Source: Deinococcus aerolatus
GTDB taxonomy: Bacteria > Deinococcota > Deinococci > Deinococcales > Deinococcaceae
Reading direction: 5' to 3'
DNA: 64,000 nt
Assembly (NCBI RefSeq): GCF_014647055.1
Contig: NZ_BMOL01000004.1
Span: 124,001 to 188,000, forward strand
Below the pieces are notes generated by a model, which had not been told where the DNA came from, made no database searches, and saw nothing but the letters and a program-made list of their open reading frames with translations. Within the stretch, counting starts at the first letter, position 1; each line of letters starts with the position of its first letter. The translations under genes and the position numbers were made by a program. Positions 9,001 to 19,575 of this stretch are shown piece after piece.

Positions 9001-10010
9001 GGCCACAGCCCGGCCAGAATCTGGGCCGCCGAACCCTCCCGCCCCTGCCCCACGCCCTCTCCAGCCCACAGGCTCAGCACGTCCGCGCGGCCCGCCTCTG
9101 CCCCCGCCGCCCGCAGCTGCCGCGTGAGGGCGTTCTGAAATGGATAGGGAAGTGGGTGCGCCACCCCCTCCGTCACGGCATTTCTCAGCCCCCGTGCCGT
9201 GCGTCCGCTGAAGGCACGGGTGAGCACAGTGTCGCCGGGCCGCGCCGCCGCCAGCGCCGAACGGTACGGCGCGGAGGTCCCGGCCTCTGCCGCCCGCAGG
9301 AACGCCGTGCCACACTGCGCGAGCCTGGCTCCGGCGTCCAGCACGGCGCGCACGTCTTCCCGTGTCATCAGGCCGCCCGCCGCAATCAGCGGCACGCGGA
9401 CACCCTGTGCTGCCGCCTGAACCAGTGCCAGCGTGTCGGCCCGTTCATCCGTAAGCCAGCCGCCCCGGTGCCCGCCTGCCGCGCCCCCCTGCAACACGAC
9501 AGCGTCCACCCCATCGGCTTCCAGCTGCCGCGCCTCGTCCAGCCCTGTCGCGGTGCCCATTGTCAGGACGCCGCGTGCCCTCAACGCCTCCAGGTGCCGG
9601 GCGTCCAGCCGTCCAAAGGTGAAGGAGAGGACAGCCGGGCAGACGTCCAACACGGCCTCCAGCTGGGATTCAAAGTCCTGCTCCGCCTGGGCTGTCAGCA
9701 CGGGCGGCGCCAACCCCAGCCTGGCGTGAAAGGGGGCGAGTTCGGCGGTGGCCCGCGCCACTTCCAGCTGTGTTGGACGCGCGGCGGGCTGCGGCGCGAA
9801 CAGGTTCAGGGCGAAGGGCCCCGGCGTCAGCCGACGCACCGCCGCGCCCGTCTCCCGGATCTGCGCGGGCGTCAGGTACGCCACGCCCAGGCTGCCCAGT
9901 CCGCCCGCCTGCGAAACGGCGGCGGCCAGTTCCGGCGTGCCCGGCCCGCCGGCCATCGGGGCCAGGACGATGGGCACGCGCAGGTTCAGCCGCTGCAGGA
10001 TGACAGGCAT
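8997..10010 (-). CDS. Nitronate monooxygenase (2-nitropropane dioxygenase family)
   Basis: A 337-aa FMN-dependent TIM barrel. Motifs in order: [25 protein letters not shown] split around residue 20 (flavin site), [11 protein letters not shown] (about residues 173-183, containing the usual catalytic His) and [13 protein letters not shown] with [10 protein letters not shown] (phosphate binding). Such enzymes oxidise alkyl nitronates, including the toxin propionate-3-nitronate. ATG 10010 lies 6 bases after TACAGT on the minus strand. It forms a coupled pair with the broken GNAT gene. Confidence 0.87.
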   Translation of the reverse strand: MPVILQRLNLRVPIVLAPMAGGPGTPELAAAVSQAGGLGSLGVAYLTPAQIRETGAAVRRLTPGPFALNLFAPQPAARPTQLEVARATAELAPFHARLGLAPPVLTAQAEQDFESQLEAVLDVCPAVLSFTFGRLDARHLEALRARGVLTMGTATGLDEARQLEADGVDAVVLQGGAAGGHRGGWLTDERADTLALVQAAAQGVRVPLIAAGGLMTREDVRAVLDAGARLAQCGTAFLRAAEAGTSAPYRSALAAARPGDTVLTRAFSGRTARGLRNAVTEGVAHPLPYPFQNALTRQLRAAGAEAGRADVLSLWAGEGVGQGREGSAAQILAGLWP

Positions 10011-10016
10011 GCCAAG

Positions 10017-10026
10017 ACTGTAGCCT
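10017..10026. promoter_or_regulatory. Overlapping divergent -10 boxes
   Basis: TACAGT on the minus strand (10017-10022), 6 bases before ATG 10010, and TAGCCT on the plus strand (10021-10026), 9 bases before GTG 10036, share two base pairs. Open-complex formation in one direction should exclude the other. Confidence 0.5.
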
Positions 10027-10035
10027 GCCCGAACC

Positions 10036-10992
10036 GTGGCTGCTCCCCCTCACCCGTTCCGCGCCCTGACCGCGTACCGCCGCGCCGCCTACGCCGCGCA
10101 GCCCGCGCCCCGGCGGCAGTTCATGGCCCGTGAATTCATGCTGGAAATGCTGGAGCGGGTGGGCGAACTGCTCCCGCTGGAGGACGCCCCGGACCTGCCC
10201 TGGGCGCTGGCCGAGCGGGTGCATGACCCGGCGTACCTGGCCCGCTGGCGCGGCGGCGACGTGACCCGCGCCGAGGAACGGGCCCTGGGCTTCGCCTGGA
10301 CGCCGGCGGTGGTGCAGCGCGGCCTGGGCAGCAGCGGGGCCACCCTGGCCGCCACCCGCGACGCGCTACGGGTGGGGCTGGGCCTGAACTTTGGCGGCGG
10401 CACCCACCACGCCTACGCCGATCACGCCGAGGGCTTTTCCTTCCTGAACGACGTGGTGATCAGCGCCCGCTGGCTGCTGGACAGCGGTCACGCCCGCCGC
10501 ATCCTGATTCTCGATCTGGACGTGCATCAGGGCAACGGCACGGCGGCCCTGCTGGCGCAGGAGGCGCGGGCGCTGACCGTCAGCCTGCACGGCGCGAACA
10601 ACTACCCCTTTACCAAGGAAACGGCGGGTCTGAACATCGGCCTGCCCGACGGCACCGGGAACGCGGCGTACCTGGCGGCAATGGATGGGCAGGTGGCCCC
10701 CGCCGTGGCCGCTTTCCGCCCGGATTTCGTCTTCTATCTGGCAGGGGCGGACGTGCTGGCGGGCGATCAGCTGGGCAAGCTGGCGCTGAGCCTGGACGGC
10801 GTGCGCCAGCGCGACGCGCGCGTGTTCGCGTGGGCTGCCCGTGCCCACATTCCCCTGGTCACGGTGATGGCCGGAGGCTACAACCGCGACCCGCAGCAGC
10901 TGATCGCCGCGAGGGTGGGGACGGTAGAGGCCGCGCTGGAAGCCTTTTCAACGGGATGGACGCGGCCGGCAGCCGAACGGTGGCCCACTTGA
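10036..10992 (+). CDS. Histone deacetylase family protein (deacetylase / amidohydrolase)
   Basis: A 318-aa zinc hydrolase of the arginase/HDAC fold. The tandem His pair ([11 protein letters not shown], about residue 118), the zinc ligands in [11 protein letters not shown] (about residue 158), the third zinc Asp in [11 protein letters not shown] (about residue 236) and the transition-state Tyr in VMAGGYNRD (about residue 280) are all present, so it should be active. Bacterial members act on acetylated lysines, polyamines or small amides; the substrate is unknown. GTG is the only start that keeps the N-terminus. Confidence 0.88.
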   Translation: MAAPPHPFRALTAYRRAAYAAQPAPRRQFMAREFMLEMLERVGELLPLEDAPDLPWALAERVHDPAYLARWRGGDVTRAEERALGFAWTPAVVQRGLGSSGATLAATRDALRVGLGLNFGGGTHHAYADHAEGFSFLNDVVISARWLLDSGHARRILILDLDVHQGNGTAALLAQEARALTVSLHGANNYPFTKETAGLNIGLPDGTGNAAYLAAMDGQVAPAVAAFRPDFVFYLAGADVLAGDQLGKLALSLDGVRQRDARVFAWAARAHIPLVTVMAGGYNRDPQQLIAARVGTVEAALEAFSTGWTRPAAERWPT

Positions 10993-11006
10993 ACGTGCCC
11001 AGTCCC

Positions 11007-11426
11007 TCAGAACCGCAGCTCCACCCCCACGCCCGCGCCGAGGCCCGAGGCGGTGCCGCTGCGCACGAAAGCCCGCCATCCGGCCGGCCCCAGCAGCGGC
11101 CCGCGCACGCCGCCCTCGGCGTACACGCCAAAGCGGTCCGTGTACTCCGCGCCCGCCGCAGCGAAGGCGTCCACCCGCGTGATCGGCAGGTTGATGTCGC
11201 GCAGGGTGGCGCCCACCGCAAACCGGTTGCTGCTGGTCCTGCGCCAGGCCTTTTCCGCCGCCCCCTCGAGGCCCAGCGTGCCCAGAACCGGCACCCGGAA
11301 TACCGAACCGCCCGCGTGGACGCCGTAGCCCTTCGTCGTGGCGTCCACCCCAGCCCAGGCGGTGGCCGCCGAGGCGCTGCACGGCAGGGCGAGGACGGCG
11401 GCCATCAGCAGGAAGCGTGGGTTCAT
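11007..11426 (-). CDS. Secreted beta-rich protein, possibly outer-membrane associated
   Basis: A 139-aa protein with an N-terminal signal peptide (hydrophobic residues 4-18, likely cleavage after ASA at about residue 20). The mature part consists of alternating strands (VDAFAAAGAEYTDRFGVYAEGG) ending in GVGVELRF. A terminal Phe after a strand is typical of outer-membrane barrels, although only about six strands would fit, so it may be a small barrel or lipocalin-like domain. It has its own leaderless promoter: TACCCT at 11433-11438, 6 bases before the ATG. Confidence 0.7.
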   Translation of the reverse strand: MNPRFLLMAAVLALPCSASAATAWAGVDATTKGYGVHAGGSVFRVPVLGTLGLEGAAEKAWRRTSSNRFAVGATLRDINLPITRVDAFAAAGAEYTDRFGVYAEGGVRGPLLGPAGWRAFVRSGTASGLGAGVGVELRF

Positions 11427-11526
11427 GGCTCCAGGGTAACCGGTGGGAATGAGCGTGGTGGCCGCGGCGCTCTCACCGTGTCGCGCCCACCGTGGCTCCC
11501 TGCCCGTTCCGTCTCGGGCTGACCCG

Positions 11527-12378
11527 CTACCCGTTCAGCCGCACGCCCGCCACCGTCGCCAGCATGCGGAAGGTCTGGAACAGGTGGTAGGCGTTCTCGC
11601 TGCTCCAGCCCACCGTCACGGCATCCACCCGCGTCACGCCCGGCACGCGGGCGCAGGCGTCGGCTCGGGCCTGATGGTCAAACGACAGCTGACACGGCGC
11701 GGGCCAGCGGGTGGTGTAGGGCTGCGCGTTCTTCGCGGCGCGCACGGCCTGCTCGGCCCCCTCGCGGATGCGCCGCTGCGCCTCGGCGGGGTGCAGGTGA
11801 ACGGCGGCGTAGGTGCTCAGCCCTTCCTTGACCGCCACCGTCACCACCCCCTCGCCCAGCTCGGCGCGGATCTCGGCCATCGCCACGTCGTCGCCGCAGG
11901 CAAAAACCACCGGGACCTCGTAATGCCCGGCCAGCAGCGCGTTCAGGCCATACTCGCCGGTGTCGATGCCGCCCACCCGCACGTTGCGGATAAAGCCGTT
12001 CCAGGTGTGCGCCAGCGGGCCGCGTGGGCTGCCGGCGCGGGCGTGGTAGCCCACGAACAGCAGCGCCCCCACGCCTTCTTCCTGCACGCCCTGCACCATG
12101 CTCAGCGGTTTGTCGTTGCCGCTGGTAAAGCGCACCTGCTGGGGCAGCAGTTCGGGCAGGAGGTTGCGCATGGTGTCGTGGCTGTCGTTGATCAGCACGT
12201 CCGTCGCACCGCCCATCAGGGCGCCCTCGGCGGCGGCGGCGGCTTCCAGCGTCATGCGCTCGCGGGCCAGCTGGTACTCGGTGCCGTTGACCAGGCCCCC
12301 GAATTCCGGCGGACTGACCTGCACCCACGACGCCACCCCGCACACGCCCTCCATATCCACGCTGATGACCACTTTCAT
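11527..12378 (-). CDS. M55 family D-aminopeptidase (DppA-like)
   Basis: A 283-aa zinc peptidase. Family metal ligands are visible: Asp and Glu in VDMEG (residues 8-10), His in NDSHDTMRN (about 65), His in VGYHAR (about 108) and Glu in DTGEYGLNA. The family member DppA of Bacillus releases D-amino acids such as D-Ala and is used in peptidoglycan-peptide salvage. No dipeptide transporter lies next to it here. TACACT at 12385-12390 lies 6 bases before the ATG on the minus strand. Confidence 0.9.
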   Translation of the reverse strand: MKVVISVDMEGVCGVASWVQVSPPEFGGLVNGTEYQLARERMTLEAAAAAEGALMGGATDVLINDSHDTMRNLLPELLPQQVRFTSGNDKPLSMVQGVQEEGVGALLFVGYHARAGSPRGPLAHTWNGFIRNVRVGGIDTGEYGLNALLAGHYEVPVVFACGDDVAMAEIRAELGEGVVTVAVKEGLSTYAAVHLHPAEAQRRIREGAEQAVRAAKNAQPYTTRWPAPCQLSFDHQARADACARVPGVTRVDAVTVGWSSENAYHLFQTFRMLATVAGVRLNG

Positions 12379-12384
12379 GGGCGC

Positions 12385-12390
12385 AGTGTA
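12385..12390 (-). promoter_or_regulatory. Leaderless -10 box of the M55 peptidase gene
   Basis: TACACT on the minus strand, 6 bases from the start codon. Confidence 0.55.
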
Positions 12391-12545
12391 GGGGGTGGAC
12401 GCAGGCGGGTGAAGGCGGGCAGGTGAACTGCGCGCGCCACAGGGCCAGGAACCTTGCTGGCCGGCCCCCGGCCCAGCCGGGTTGCCCGACCCACCGTGAA
12501 CCCGGCCCCCGAACCCTTAAAAAGGGCATGCTAGCCTCACCCTCT

Positions 12546-13307
12546 ATGAGCCGCGTTTCCCTGAAATCCGCCCGCGAAATCGAGGCCATGCGCCGTGCGG
12601 GGGCGCTGGTCGCCGAAACCTTCCGGGTCCTGGACCCCTTCGTCAAGCCTGGCGTGACCCTGGCCGAACTGGACCGCATCGCCGAGGAACACATCCGCAA
12701 GGCCGGGGCCACCCCCGCGTACCTGGGCTACGGCCCGCGCACCAATCCCTTTCCCGCCACCATCTGCGCCAGCGTCAACGAGGTGATCTGCCACGGCATC
12801 CCCGACGGGCGCGTGCTGCAAGAGGGCGACATCATCGGCGTGGACATCGGCGTGCTGATGGACGGGGTCTACGGCGACGCCTGTTACACCTACACGGTGG
12901 GCACTGTCACCCCTGAAGTCCAGGCGCTGGTGGACACCACCCGCGAGGCGCTGGCCGCCGGGCTGGAGGTGGTGCGTCCCAATGCCCGCACCGGCGACAT
13001 CGGCCACGCCATCCAGACGCTGGCCGAGGGCCGGGGCTACGGCGTGGTGCGTGAATACACCGGCCACGGCATCGGCAAGCGTCTGCACGAGGAACCCACC
13101 ATCTACCACCACGGGGCGCGCTACACCGGCCTGAAACTGCAGCCCGGCATGGTCTTTACCATCGAGCCGATGATCAACCTGGGCCGTCCCGAAACCCGCC
13201 TGCTGGACGACGGCTGGACCGTGATCACGGCGGACCAGCAGCCCAGCGCCCAGTTCGAGCACACGCTGGTGGTCACGCCCAGGGGCCATGAAATCCTGAC
13301 CCTGTGA
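12546..13307 (+). CDS. map: Methionine aminopeptidase, type I
   Basis: A 253-aa pita-bread metallopeptidase that removes the initiator Met. Metal and substrate residues are visible: His in VICHGIPDG (about 79), Asp in IIGVDIGVLMDGVYGDACYT split (about 97 and 108), His in EYTGHGIGKRLHE (about 171), Glu in TIEPMI (about 204) and Glu in QFEHT (about 235). It lacks the N-terminal zinc-finger extension, as is usual in bacteria. The ATG follows TAGCCT by 8 bases. The downstream gene starts within its stop codon (GTGA). Confidence 0.96.
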   Translation: MSRVSLKSAREIEAMRRAGALVAETFRVLDPFVKPGVTLAELDRIAEEHIRKAGATPAYLGYGPRTNPFPATICASVNEVICHGIPDGRVLQEGDIIGVDIGVLMDGVYGDACYTYTVGTVTPEVQALVDTTREALAAGLEVVRPNARTGDIGHAIQTLAEGRGYGVVREYTGHGIGKRLHEEPTIYHHGARYTGLKLQPGMVFTIEPMINLGRPETRLLDDGWTVITADQQPSAQFEHTLVVTPRGHEILTL

Positions 13308-13972
13308 CGCTGCCCCCGAAAACGAGGCCCCCCAGCCCGCCAAAATTTCCACGCGGTGGCCTGCGAACCCTGGTGCCGGCGGAGCTGGAGGACGAATCGG
13401 TCTTCCGGGGCGGCGTCATGGAGGGCGGCTCGCTGGACGCGGGCACGCTGCAGACCGTGTCCTTCGAGGGCTGCGTGTTCCGCGAGGTCAACCTGAGCGG
13501 CGTGGCGTGGCACCTGATCCGTCTGAAGGACGTGCGCCTCGAGGGCTGTGACCTGAGCGGCGCACGCTGGACCGAGGCGGCGCTGGAGCGTGTGCAGTTC
13601 ACCGACTGCCGCCTGACCGGTCTGCAATTGCCGGGCGCGGTGTTGCGCCACGTCCGCCTGACCCGTGCGCTGGCCCCGCTGTCGCTGTGGCCGACAGTGG
13701 ACGCGAAACACCTGTGGCTGGAGGACTGCGACCTGACCGAGGCCGTGTTCATGGACGCGAGCCTGCCCGGCGCGGTGGTCCGGGGCTGCGCGCTGGGCAA
13801 GACCGAGTTTCACGGCGCGGCCCTGGAGGGAGCCGATCTGCGCGGTTCGGACCTTCAGGGCGTCCGCCTGGGCCTGCGGGAGCTGGCGGGCGTGACGGTC
13901 GAACCTGTTCAGCTGCTGGAGCTGGCCCACCTGCTGGGCGTGCGGGTGCAGGAGTTGCCGGAGAAGGCCTGA
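13304..13972 (+). CDS. Pentapeptide-repeat-like protein
   Basis: A 222-aa protein with irregular five-residue steps of the A(D/N)LxG type, such as REVNLSGVAW, EGCDLSGARW, EDCDLTEAVF and EGADLRGSDLQG. These predict a right-handed beta-helix over residues about 35-190, followed by a helical tail. Function unknown; some family members mimic DNA and bind gyrase, but nothing here shows that. The GTG start overlaps the map stop codon by four bases, so the gene is co-translated with map. Confidence 0.8.
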   Translation: MTLPPKTRPPSPPKFPRGGLRTLVPAELEDESVFRGGVMEGGSLDAGTLQTVSFEGCVFREVNLSGVAWHLIRLKDVRLEGCDLSGARWTEAALERVQFTDCRLTGLQLPGAVLRHVRLTRALAPLSLWPTVDAKHLWLEDCDLTEAVFMDASLPGAVVRGCALGKTEFHGAALEGADLRGSDLQGVRLGLRELAGVTVEPVQLLELAHLLGVRVQELPEKA

Positions 13973-13974
13973 GC

Positions 13975-14499
13975 CTAGGCCCGTACCCGCCCGCCCACCG
14001 TCTCGAAGCGTTCGCCCAGGAAGCGCCCCTGCGTCAGCAGCTGGTCGGCGGAGGCGTGGTTCTGGCCCAGCGCCCCCGCCACGCCAGCGTTGATCAGTTC
14101 CAGCTGTTCGCCCAGCAGGGTCTCGGCGCTCTGGCCCCGCTCGTTCAGGCGGGCGCGGGCGGCGGGGGTCAGGTTCAGGTAGGCCCGCAGGGTGGCTGGC
14201 AGGTACTCGGCGCGGGCCTGCCGGATCAGATAGCTGCTGTGGGCGTCCAGCGGCCCGCCCTCCAGCGCGTCGTGTAGGCGGCACAGCAGCGCCAGGGCAT
14301 ACAGGCGGTGCGGTTCGGGCAGGCCCAGGGCCAGTTCGGCGGCGCTGTCGCCCTGGATGGCGGGTGCGCTGGCCTCCGGCTGCCGCAGACCTGCCAGACG
14401 TAACACTTCCAGCCGGTGGCGGTGGATCATCTGGCGGCGCAGCAGAGGAAAGGCGAGGACACTGCCCAAGAAAAAGATGGGAACCAGGACTTCTTCCAC
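13975..14499 (-). CDS. Membrane-anchored hypothetical protein
   Basis: A 174-aa protein from GTG 14499, chosen because AGGAGG lies 9 bases upstream. Residues 4-20 form one transmembrane segment (VLVPIFFLGSVLAFPLL). The rest is a soluble helical cytoplasmic domain rich in Ala, Leu and Arg. Family not recognised. It converges with the pentapeptide gene and ends 2 bases after it. Confidence 0.65.
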   Translation of the reverse strand: MEEVLVPIFFLGSVLAFPLLRRQMIHRHRLEVLRLAGLRQPEASAPAIQGDSAAELALGLPEPHRLYALALLCRLHDALEGGPLDAHSSYLIRQARAEYLPATLRAYLNLTPAARARLNERGQSAETLLGEQLELINAGVAGALGQNHASADQLLTQGRFLGERFETVGGRVRA

Positions 14500-14613
14500 G
14501 GATGTAACCTCCTGTCGGTTGTGACCCACGCTACTGGCCTCCACGGTGGCGGACGTCCCTCCAAAGGCGGAGGCACGCACGCAGGCCACCACAGGGGGCG
14601 TCCACTGGGGGAA

Positions 14614-14642
14614 TTGCCCACTGGACCGCCGTCACCTAGACT
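14614..14642 (+). promoter_or_regulatory. Promoter of spoVS-like gene
   Basis: TTGCCC (14614-14619), a 17-base spacer, then TAGACT (14637-14642). Confidence 0.75.
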
Positions 14643-14675
14643 CTGGGCGATTCAGTTCCTGGAGGAACCCCAGTC

Positions 14676-14951
14676 TTGGAAACCCTGCGCGTCTCTGCCA
14701 CATCCCGTCCCAACGCCATCGCCGGGGCCATTGCTGCCCTGCTGCGGTCCCAGGGCAGCGTGGACATTCAGGCCATCGGCCCCGCCGCCGTCAACCAGAC
14801 GGTCAAGGCGCTGGCAATTGCGCGCGGCTACCTGGTGAATGACGGGCTGGACCTGTGCGCCCAGCCGGCCTTTGTCAAGCTGGACGTCCAGAACGAGGAG
14901 CGCACCGCGCTGAATTTCCACGTGCTGGCTCGGCCTCTGGGTTCCGCCTAG
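14676..14951 (+). CDS. spoVS: SpoVS-family protein (Alba-like fold)
   Basis: A 91-aa protein with the family signature METLRVSATSRPNAIAG, IGPAAVNQTVKALAIARGYL and a C-terminal strand pair. Length matches Bacillus SpoVS (86 aa). SpoVS proteins adopt an Alba-like nucleic-acid-binding fold and occur in Deinococcus and Thermus, which do not form spores, so the role is probably a general nucleic-acid one. The start is TTG with GGAGG at 14661-14665. Confidence 0.9.
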   Translation: METLRVSATSRPNAIAGAIAALLRSQGSVDIQAIGPAAVNQTVKALAIARGYLVNDGLDLCAQPAFVKLDVQNEERTALNFHVLARPLGSA

Positions 14952-15027
14952 CCCAGTCCAGCGGCGCCCCCTTCGGCCTGCACAGCTCAATGCATCATCT
15001 CCCTTCTCTCATGAAATCTGAGTGCGG

Positions 15028-15145
15028 TACGCTAAGATATAGGAGGCGAGACCCCTGCCCTGGGCGGGTGGACGCCCGTTGTATCCCCTGACCACTGGCC
15101 GGACCCGTTTCAGGGCCGCGCCTCACTTCCCGGAGGAAGTTCCCT
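15028..15145 (+). promoter_or_regulatory. Possible promoter and long 5' leader of the membrane zinc protease
   Basis: TACGCT (15028-15033) with a weak TTCTCT (15004-15009) could start transcription near 15040. That leaves a leader of about 105 bases with a small GGGCG/CGCCC hairpin (15060-15076) and a strong GGAGGA before ATG 15146. No known riboswitch was recognised. Confidence 0.35.
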
Positions 15146-15826
15146 ATGTTTCTTGGCCCCTACACCATTCCCATCATCATCGTGTTCGTGGCGTCCATGC
15201 TGATCCAGGGCTACCTGAGCCGCACCTACAAGAAGTGGGGGCAGGTTCGCAATGCCCGGGGTCTGACCGGTGCGGACGTGGCCCGCATGATGCTGGACGA
15301 CAACGGGTTGCACGACGTGAAGATCATTGCCGTTCCCGGCAACCTGACTGACCATTACGATCCCGGCAAGAAGACCGTCAACCTGAGCCAGAGCGTCCAC
15401 AGTGTCGCCAGCGTTGGCGCGATGGCGGTGGCCGCCCACGAGGTCGGGCACGCCCTGCAGGACAGGGTCCGCATGCCCGCGCTGGTGCTGCGCGGCAAGA
15501 TGGCCGTGCCGCTGAGCCTGGGCATGAACCTGGCCCCGTGGCTGCTGCTGGCGGGCATCTTGTTGCGACTGTCGGGCCTGCTGTGGCTGGGTGTGGTCCT
15601 GTTCGGCGCGGCGCTGCTGTTCCACGTGGTGACGCTGCCGGTGGAGTTCGACGCCAGCCGCCGGGCGCTGGTGTACCTGGACAGCCGGGGCCTCAACGGC
15701 ACGGTGGAAGGCCAGAACGGCGCGAGGAACGTGCTGACCGCCGCCGCCCTGACCTACGTGGCCGGGTTTGCCATGGCCCTGGTGCAGTTTCTGAACATCC
15801 TGGGCATTGCCCGCAGCAACAACTGA
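15146..15826 (+). CDS. Membrane zinc metallopeptidase, YugP family
   Basis: A 226-aa protein. An N-terminal transmembrane helix (TIPIIIVFVASMLIQGYL) is followed by the zinc motif AAHEVGHALQ (about residues 97-106). Two more hydrophobic segments follow (LLLAGILLRLSGLLWLGVVL and the next), then the third-ligand region SRRALVYLD, and a C-terminal membrane helix. This is the domain order of the YugP/DUF family of neutral membrane peptidases. Substrate unknown. Confidence 0.87.
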   Translation: MFLGPYTIPIIIVFVASMLIQGYLSRTYKKWGQVRNARGLTGADVARMMLDDNGLHDVKIIAVPGNLTDHYDPGKKTVNLSQSVHSVASVGAMAVAAHEVGHALQDRVRMPALVLRGKMAVPLSLGMNLAPWLLLAGILLRLSGLLWLGVVLFGAALLFHVVTLPVEFDASRRALVYLDSRGLNGTVEGQNGARNVLTAAALTYVAGFAMALVQFLNILGIARSNN

Positions 15827-15847
15827 CGTTCAGACGTAGACACGGGC

Positions 15848-15878
15848 AAGAGGCGGCCCCACCTGGGGGCCGCCTCTT
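15848..15878. terminator. Bidirectional hairpin between the zinc protease and sufT
   Basis: Perfect 13-bp inverted repeat (15848-15860 with 15866-15878) between convergent genes. The T tail is short. Confidence 0.65.
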
Positions 15879-15907
15879 CATGGGCTCAGGTCGTTGTGCT
15901 CAGGTCT

Positions 15908-16269
<362 letters not shown>

Positions 16270-16270
<1 letters not shown>

Positions 16271-16599
16271 CAGTTCGCTTCTCCTTTAGCTGCAGCGCCC
16301 TCGGTGGGCAGACCGGCCTCGGCCCAGGCCAGCGTGCCGCCGCCCAGGTTGACCACGCGGTCGTAGCCGTTCTGCATCAGGTACTCGCCTGCACGGGCGC
16401 TGCGGGCGCCGCTGCGGCAGATCATCACCAGTTCGCGGTCCCTGGGCAGTTCCGTGAAGCGGCTTTCCAGTTCGCTCAGGGGCAGCAGCGTGGCCCCCTG
16501 CGCGTGAACCTCGTCGTACTCGCTCTGCTCGCGGACGTCCACCAGCATGGCGCCCTGCTTGACGCGGTCCTGTCCTTCCTGCGGGGTGATGTCTTCCAT
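16270..16599 (-). CDS. Single-domain rhodanese
   Basis: A 109-aa protein with MLVDVREQSEYDEVHAQGA and the active-site loop MICRSGARSARA (Cys at about residue 60). It is likely a cytoplasmic sulfurtransferase. Coupling to sufT suggests a role in sulfur supply or redox for Fe-S assembly; that is inference. A TATGCT box (16606-16611 on the minus strand) lies 6 bases before the ATG. Confidence 0.88.
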
Positions 16600-16605
16600 A
16601 CCAGC

Positions 16606-16664
16606 AGCATAGCCGAGTCCTCCCGGCGGAATGTGCCCCTTGCCCGCAGGCGCTGGCCTATGCT
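16606..16664. promoter_or_regulatory. Divergent leaderless promoters of two rhodanese genes
   Basis: The two genes have the same -10 sequence TATGCT, one per strand (16606-16611 minus, 16659-16664 plus). Each lies 6 bases from its own ATG within a 71-base intergenic region. Confidence 0.6.
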
Positions 16665-16670
16665 GCGCCC

Positions 16671-16952
16671 ATGCCCCTGCCCGAAGGCGTCACCGTCGTT
16701 GATCTGCGTCCCGCCGAACTGCGTTTCGCCCAGCCGCTGGAACCGCTGCTGACGGCCCGGCCCATTCTGGCCGTTTCCCTGGACCAGATCGAGGACGGCG
16801 CGCACGGCCTGAGCCCCAGTCAGGGGCCGCTGCTGGTGGTGTGCGAACGCGGCGTGCGCTCCGGACTGGCGGCCCGGTACCTGCGGGCCGACGGGCTGGA
16901 CGCCACAGCCTATCCGGGCGGGGTTCCGGCCCTGCTGAGAGAGCAGATCTAG
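16671..16952 (+). CDS. Short rhodanese-like protein
   Basis: A 93-aa single-domain rhodanese. [12 protein letters not shown] is followed by a shortened central part and the active loop [13 protein letters not shown] with the catalytic Cys (about residue 62). It diverges from the other rhodanese. Function unknown beyond probable persulfide transfer. Confidence 0.8.
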   Translation: MPLPEGVTVVDLRPAELRFAQPLEPLLTARPILAVSLDQIEDGAHGLSPSQGPLLVVCERGVRSGLAARYLRADGLDATAYPGGVPALLREQI

Positions 16953-17008
16953 CGGGGCCAGGGCAGAAGCGCAGGCCACAGCTTTTTTGCGGACCTACGT
17001 CATTCCCC

Positions 17009-17014
17009 TACACT
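17009..17014 (+). promoter_or_regulatory. Leaderless -10 box of the aminotransferase gene
   Basis: TACACT, 6 bases before ATG 17021. TTGCGG at 16987-16992 could serve as -35 (16-base spacer). Confidence 0.6.
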
Positions 17015-17020
17015 GACCCC

Positions 17021-18493
<1,473 letters not shown>

Positions 18494-18528
18494 GGTGCTT
18501 GGGGCGCAGGGGAACTGCTCTGTCCATT

Positions 18529-18571
18529 CGTAAAGATGCACCTGAAAGTGCGTCCTGACCATTTCTTTACG
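18529..18571. repeat. Inverted repeat upstream of the BON-LysM gene
   Basis: CGTAAAGA (18529-18536) and TCTTTACG (18564-18571) are an exact 8-base inverted repeat separated by 27 bases, in an A/T-richer stretch about 40 bases before the -10 box TACGCT (18609-18614). It could be a regulator-binding site. Confidence 0.4.
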
Positions 18572-18620
18572 GACGTGTGTTTTCTCACAGTTCGCCCTAT
18601 AGATGGGTTACGCTCCAGCC

Positions 18621-19406
18621 ATGTGGCCTTTTGGGAAAAATACAGCGGACCGAGTCAAAGAAGCCCTCAACGGGCAGCCCCGGTTGAAGGACCTGGGACT
18701 GCAGGTGCAGGAGAAGGGCGGCAACGTTACCGTGACCGGCATGGTGCCCAATGACCGTTACGGCAACCTGGTCAAGGTGGTGGCCGAGGGCATCAACGGC
18801 GTCAAGAGCGTCGACACCAGCGGCCTGATCGCCCAGGAAGCGCCCCAGCAGGCCGCGCCTCAGGACGCGGGACCCAGCGCCTCGGACAACTCCTTCACGT
18901 CCGGCCCGGTCAGTGGCGGCACCGAGATTCCAGCCAGCGCCGGGGCCAGGCCCGCGCCCGCCGCGCCCAGTATTGAGGCGGAAGTCAAGGAGATGGAGGA
19001 GCGCAGCAAGATCGCCAAGGCCGTGCACAAGGCCATTCGCAACAACGGCGAGTTGAAGGATGATCCCATTGACGTGCTGCAGAGCGGCAACAGCGTGATC
19101 CTGCGCGGCGTGGTGGACAATGACCACGAGCAGCGTCTGGCCGAGAAGCTGGCCCGCGAGGTCGAGGGCGTGTCGGGCGTGGACATCAGCGGCCTGCGCG
19201 TGGCCACCGGGGCCAAGGAGCTGAGCAAGGAAAAGGATACCCAGACCGGCGACACCGTGTACACCGTCAAGGCGGGCGACACCCTGGGCGCGATTGCCCA
19301 GAAGTACTACGGAGACGTGACCGAATATAAGAAGCTCGCCCACTACAACAACATCAGCAACCCGGACCTGATCAAGGTGGGCCAGCAGATCCGCATCCCC
19401 GGCTGA
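18621..19406 (+). CDS. BON and LysM domain protein (Kbp/YgaU-like)
   Basis: A 261-aa protein. It has two BON-type domains ([19 protein letters not shown] with VTVTGMVP at residues 12-60, and [20 protein letters not shown] with VILRGVVDN at about residues 130-185), separated by an Ala/Pro linker. A C-terminal LysM follows ([19 protein letters not shown], ending VGQQIRIPG). No signal peptide is visible, so like E. coli Kbp it may be cytoplasmic. Kbp binds potassium; whether this one does is unknown. TACGCT lies 6 bases before the ATG. Confidence 0.85.
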   Translation: MWPFGKNTADRVKEALNGQPRLKDLGLQVQEKGGNVTVTGMVPNDRYGNLVKVVAEGINGVKSVDTSGLIAQEAPQQAAPQDAGPSASDNSFTSGPVSGGTEIPASAGARPAPAAPSIEAEVKEMEERSKIAKAVHKAIRNNGELKDDPIDVLQSGNSVILRGVVDNDHEQRLAEKLAREVEGVSGVDISGLRVATGAKELSKEKDTQTGDTVYTVKAGDTLGAIAQKYYGDVTEYKKLAHYNNISNPDLIKVGQQIRIPG

Positions 19407-19421
19407 ACACCTGTGCCCTCA

Positions 19422-19453
19422 AGGCCGCCTCCGGGATGGGGCGGCCCTTTTTC
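19422..19453 (+). terminator. Terminator of the BON-LysM gene
   Basis: GGCCGCC ... GGGCGGCC stem followed by CTTTTTCT. Confidence 0.8.
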
Positions 19454-19541
19454 TGTGCCTGGGGATCGAAACCTGTGGGCGCGATCCGGCGCTCCAGGAC
19501 CGTCCCACCCGCGCACTCTTCTGCACCGGGACATTTATACC

Positions 19542-19570
19542 TCACTAATCCGAGTGATTTACTTAGGATT
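19542..19570. promoter_or_regulatory. Possible iron-regulator operator before the binding-protein gene
   Basis: A conspicuously A/T-rich stretch. It holds TCACT/AGTGA (19542-19546 and 19553-19557) and AATCC/GGATT (19547-19551 and 19566-19570) as nested inverted repeats directly before ATG 19576. The core TCCGAGTGATT (19549-19559) recurs nearly intact as TCCGAGTATT before the permease gene (21164-21173). A binding site for a DtxR/MntR/Fur-type regulator is an inference. Confidence 0.4.
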
Positions 19571-19575
19571 GGGAC

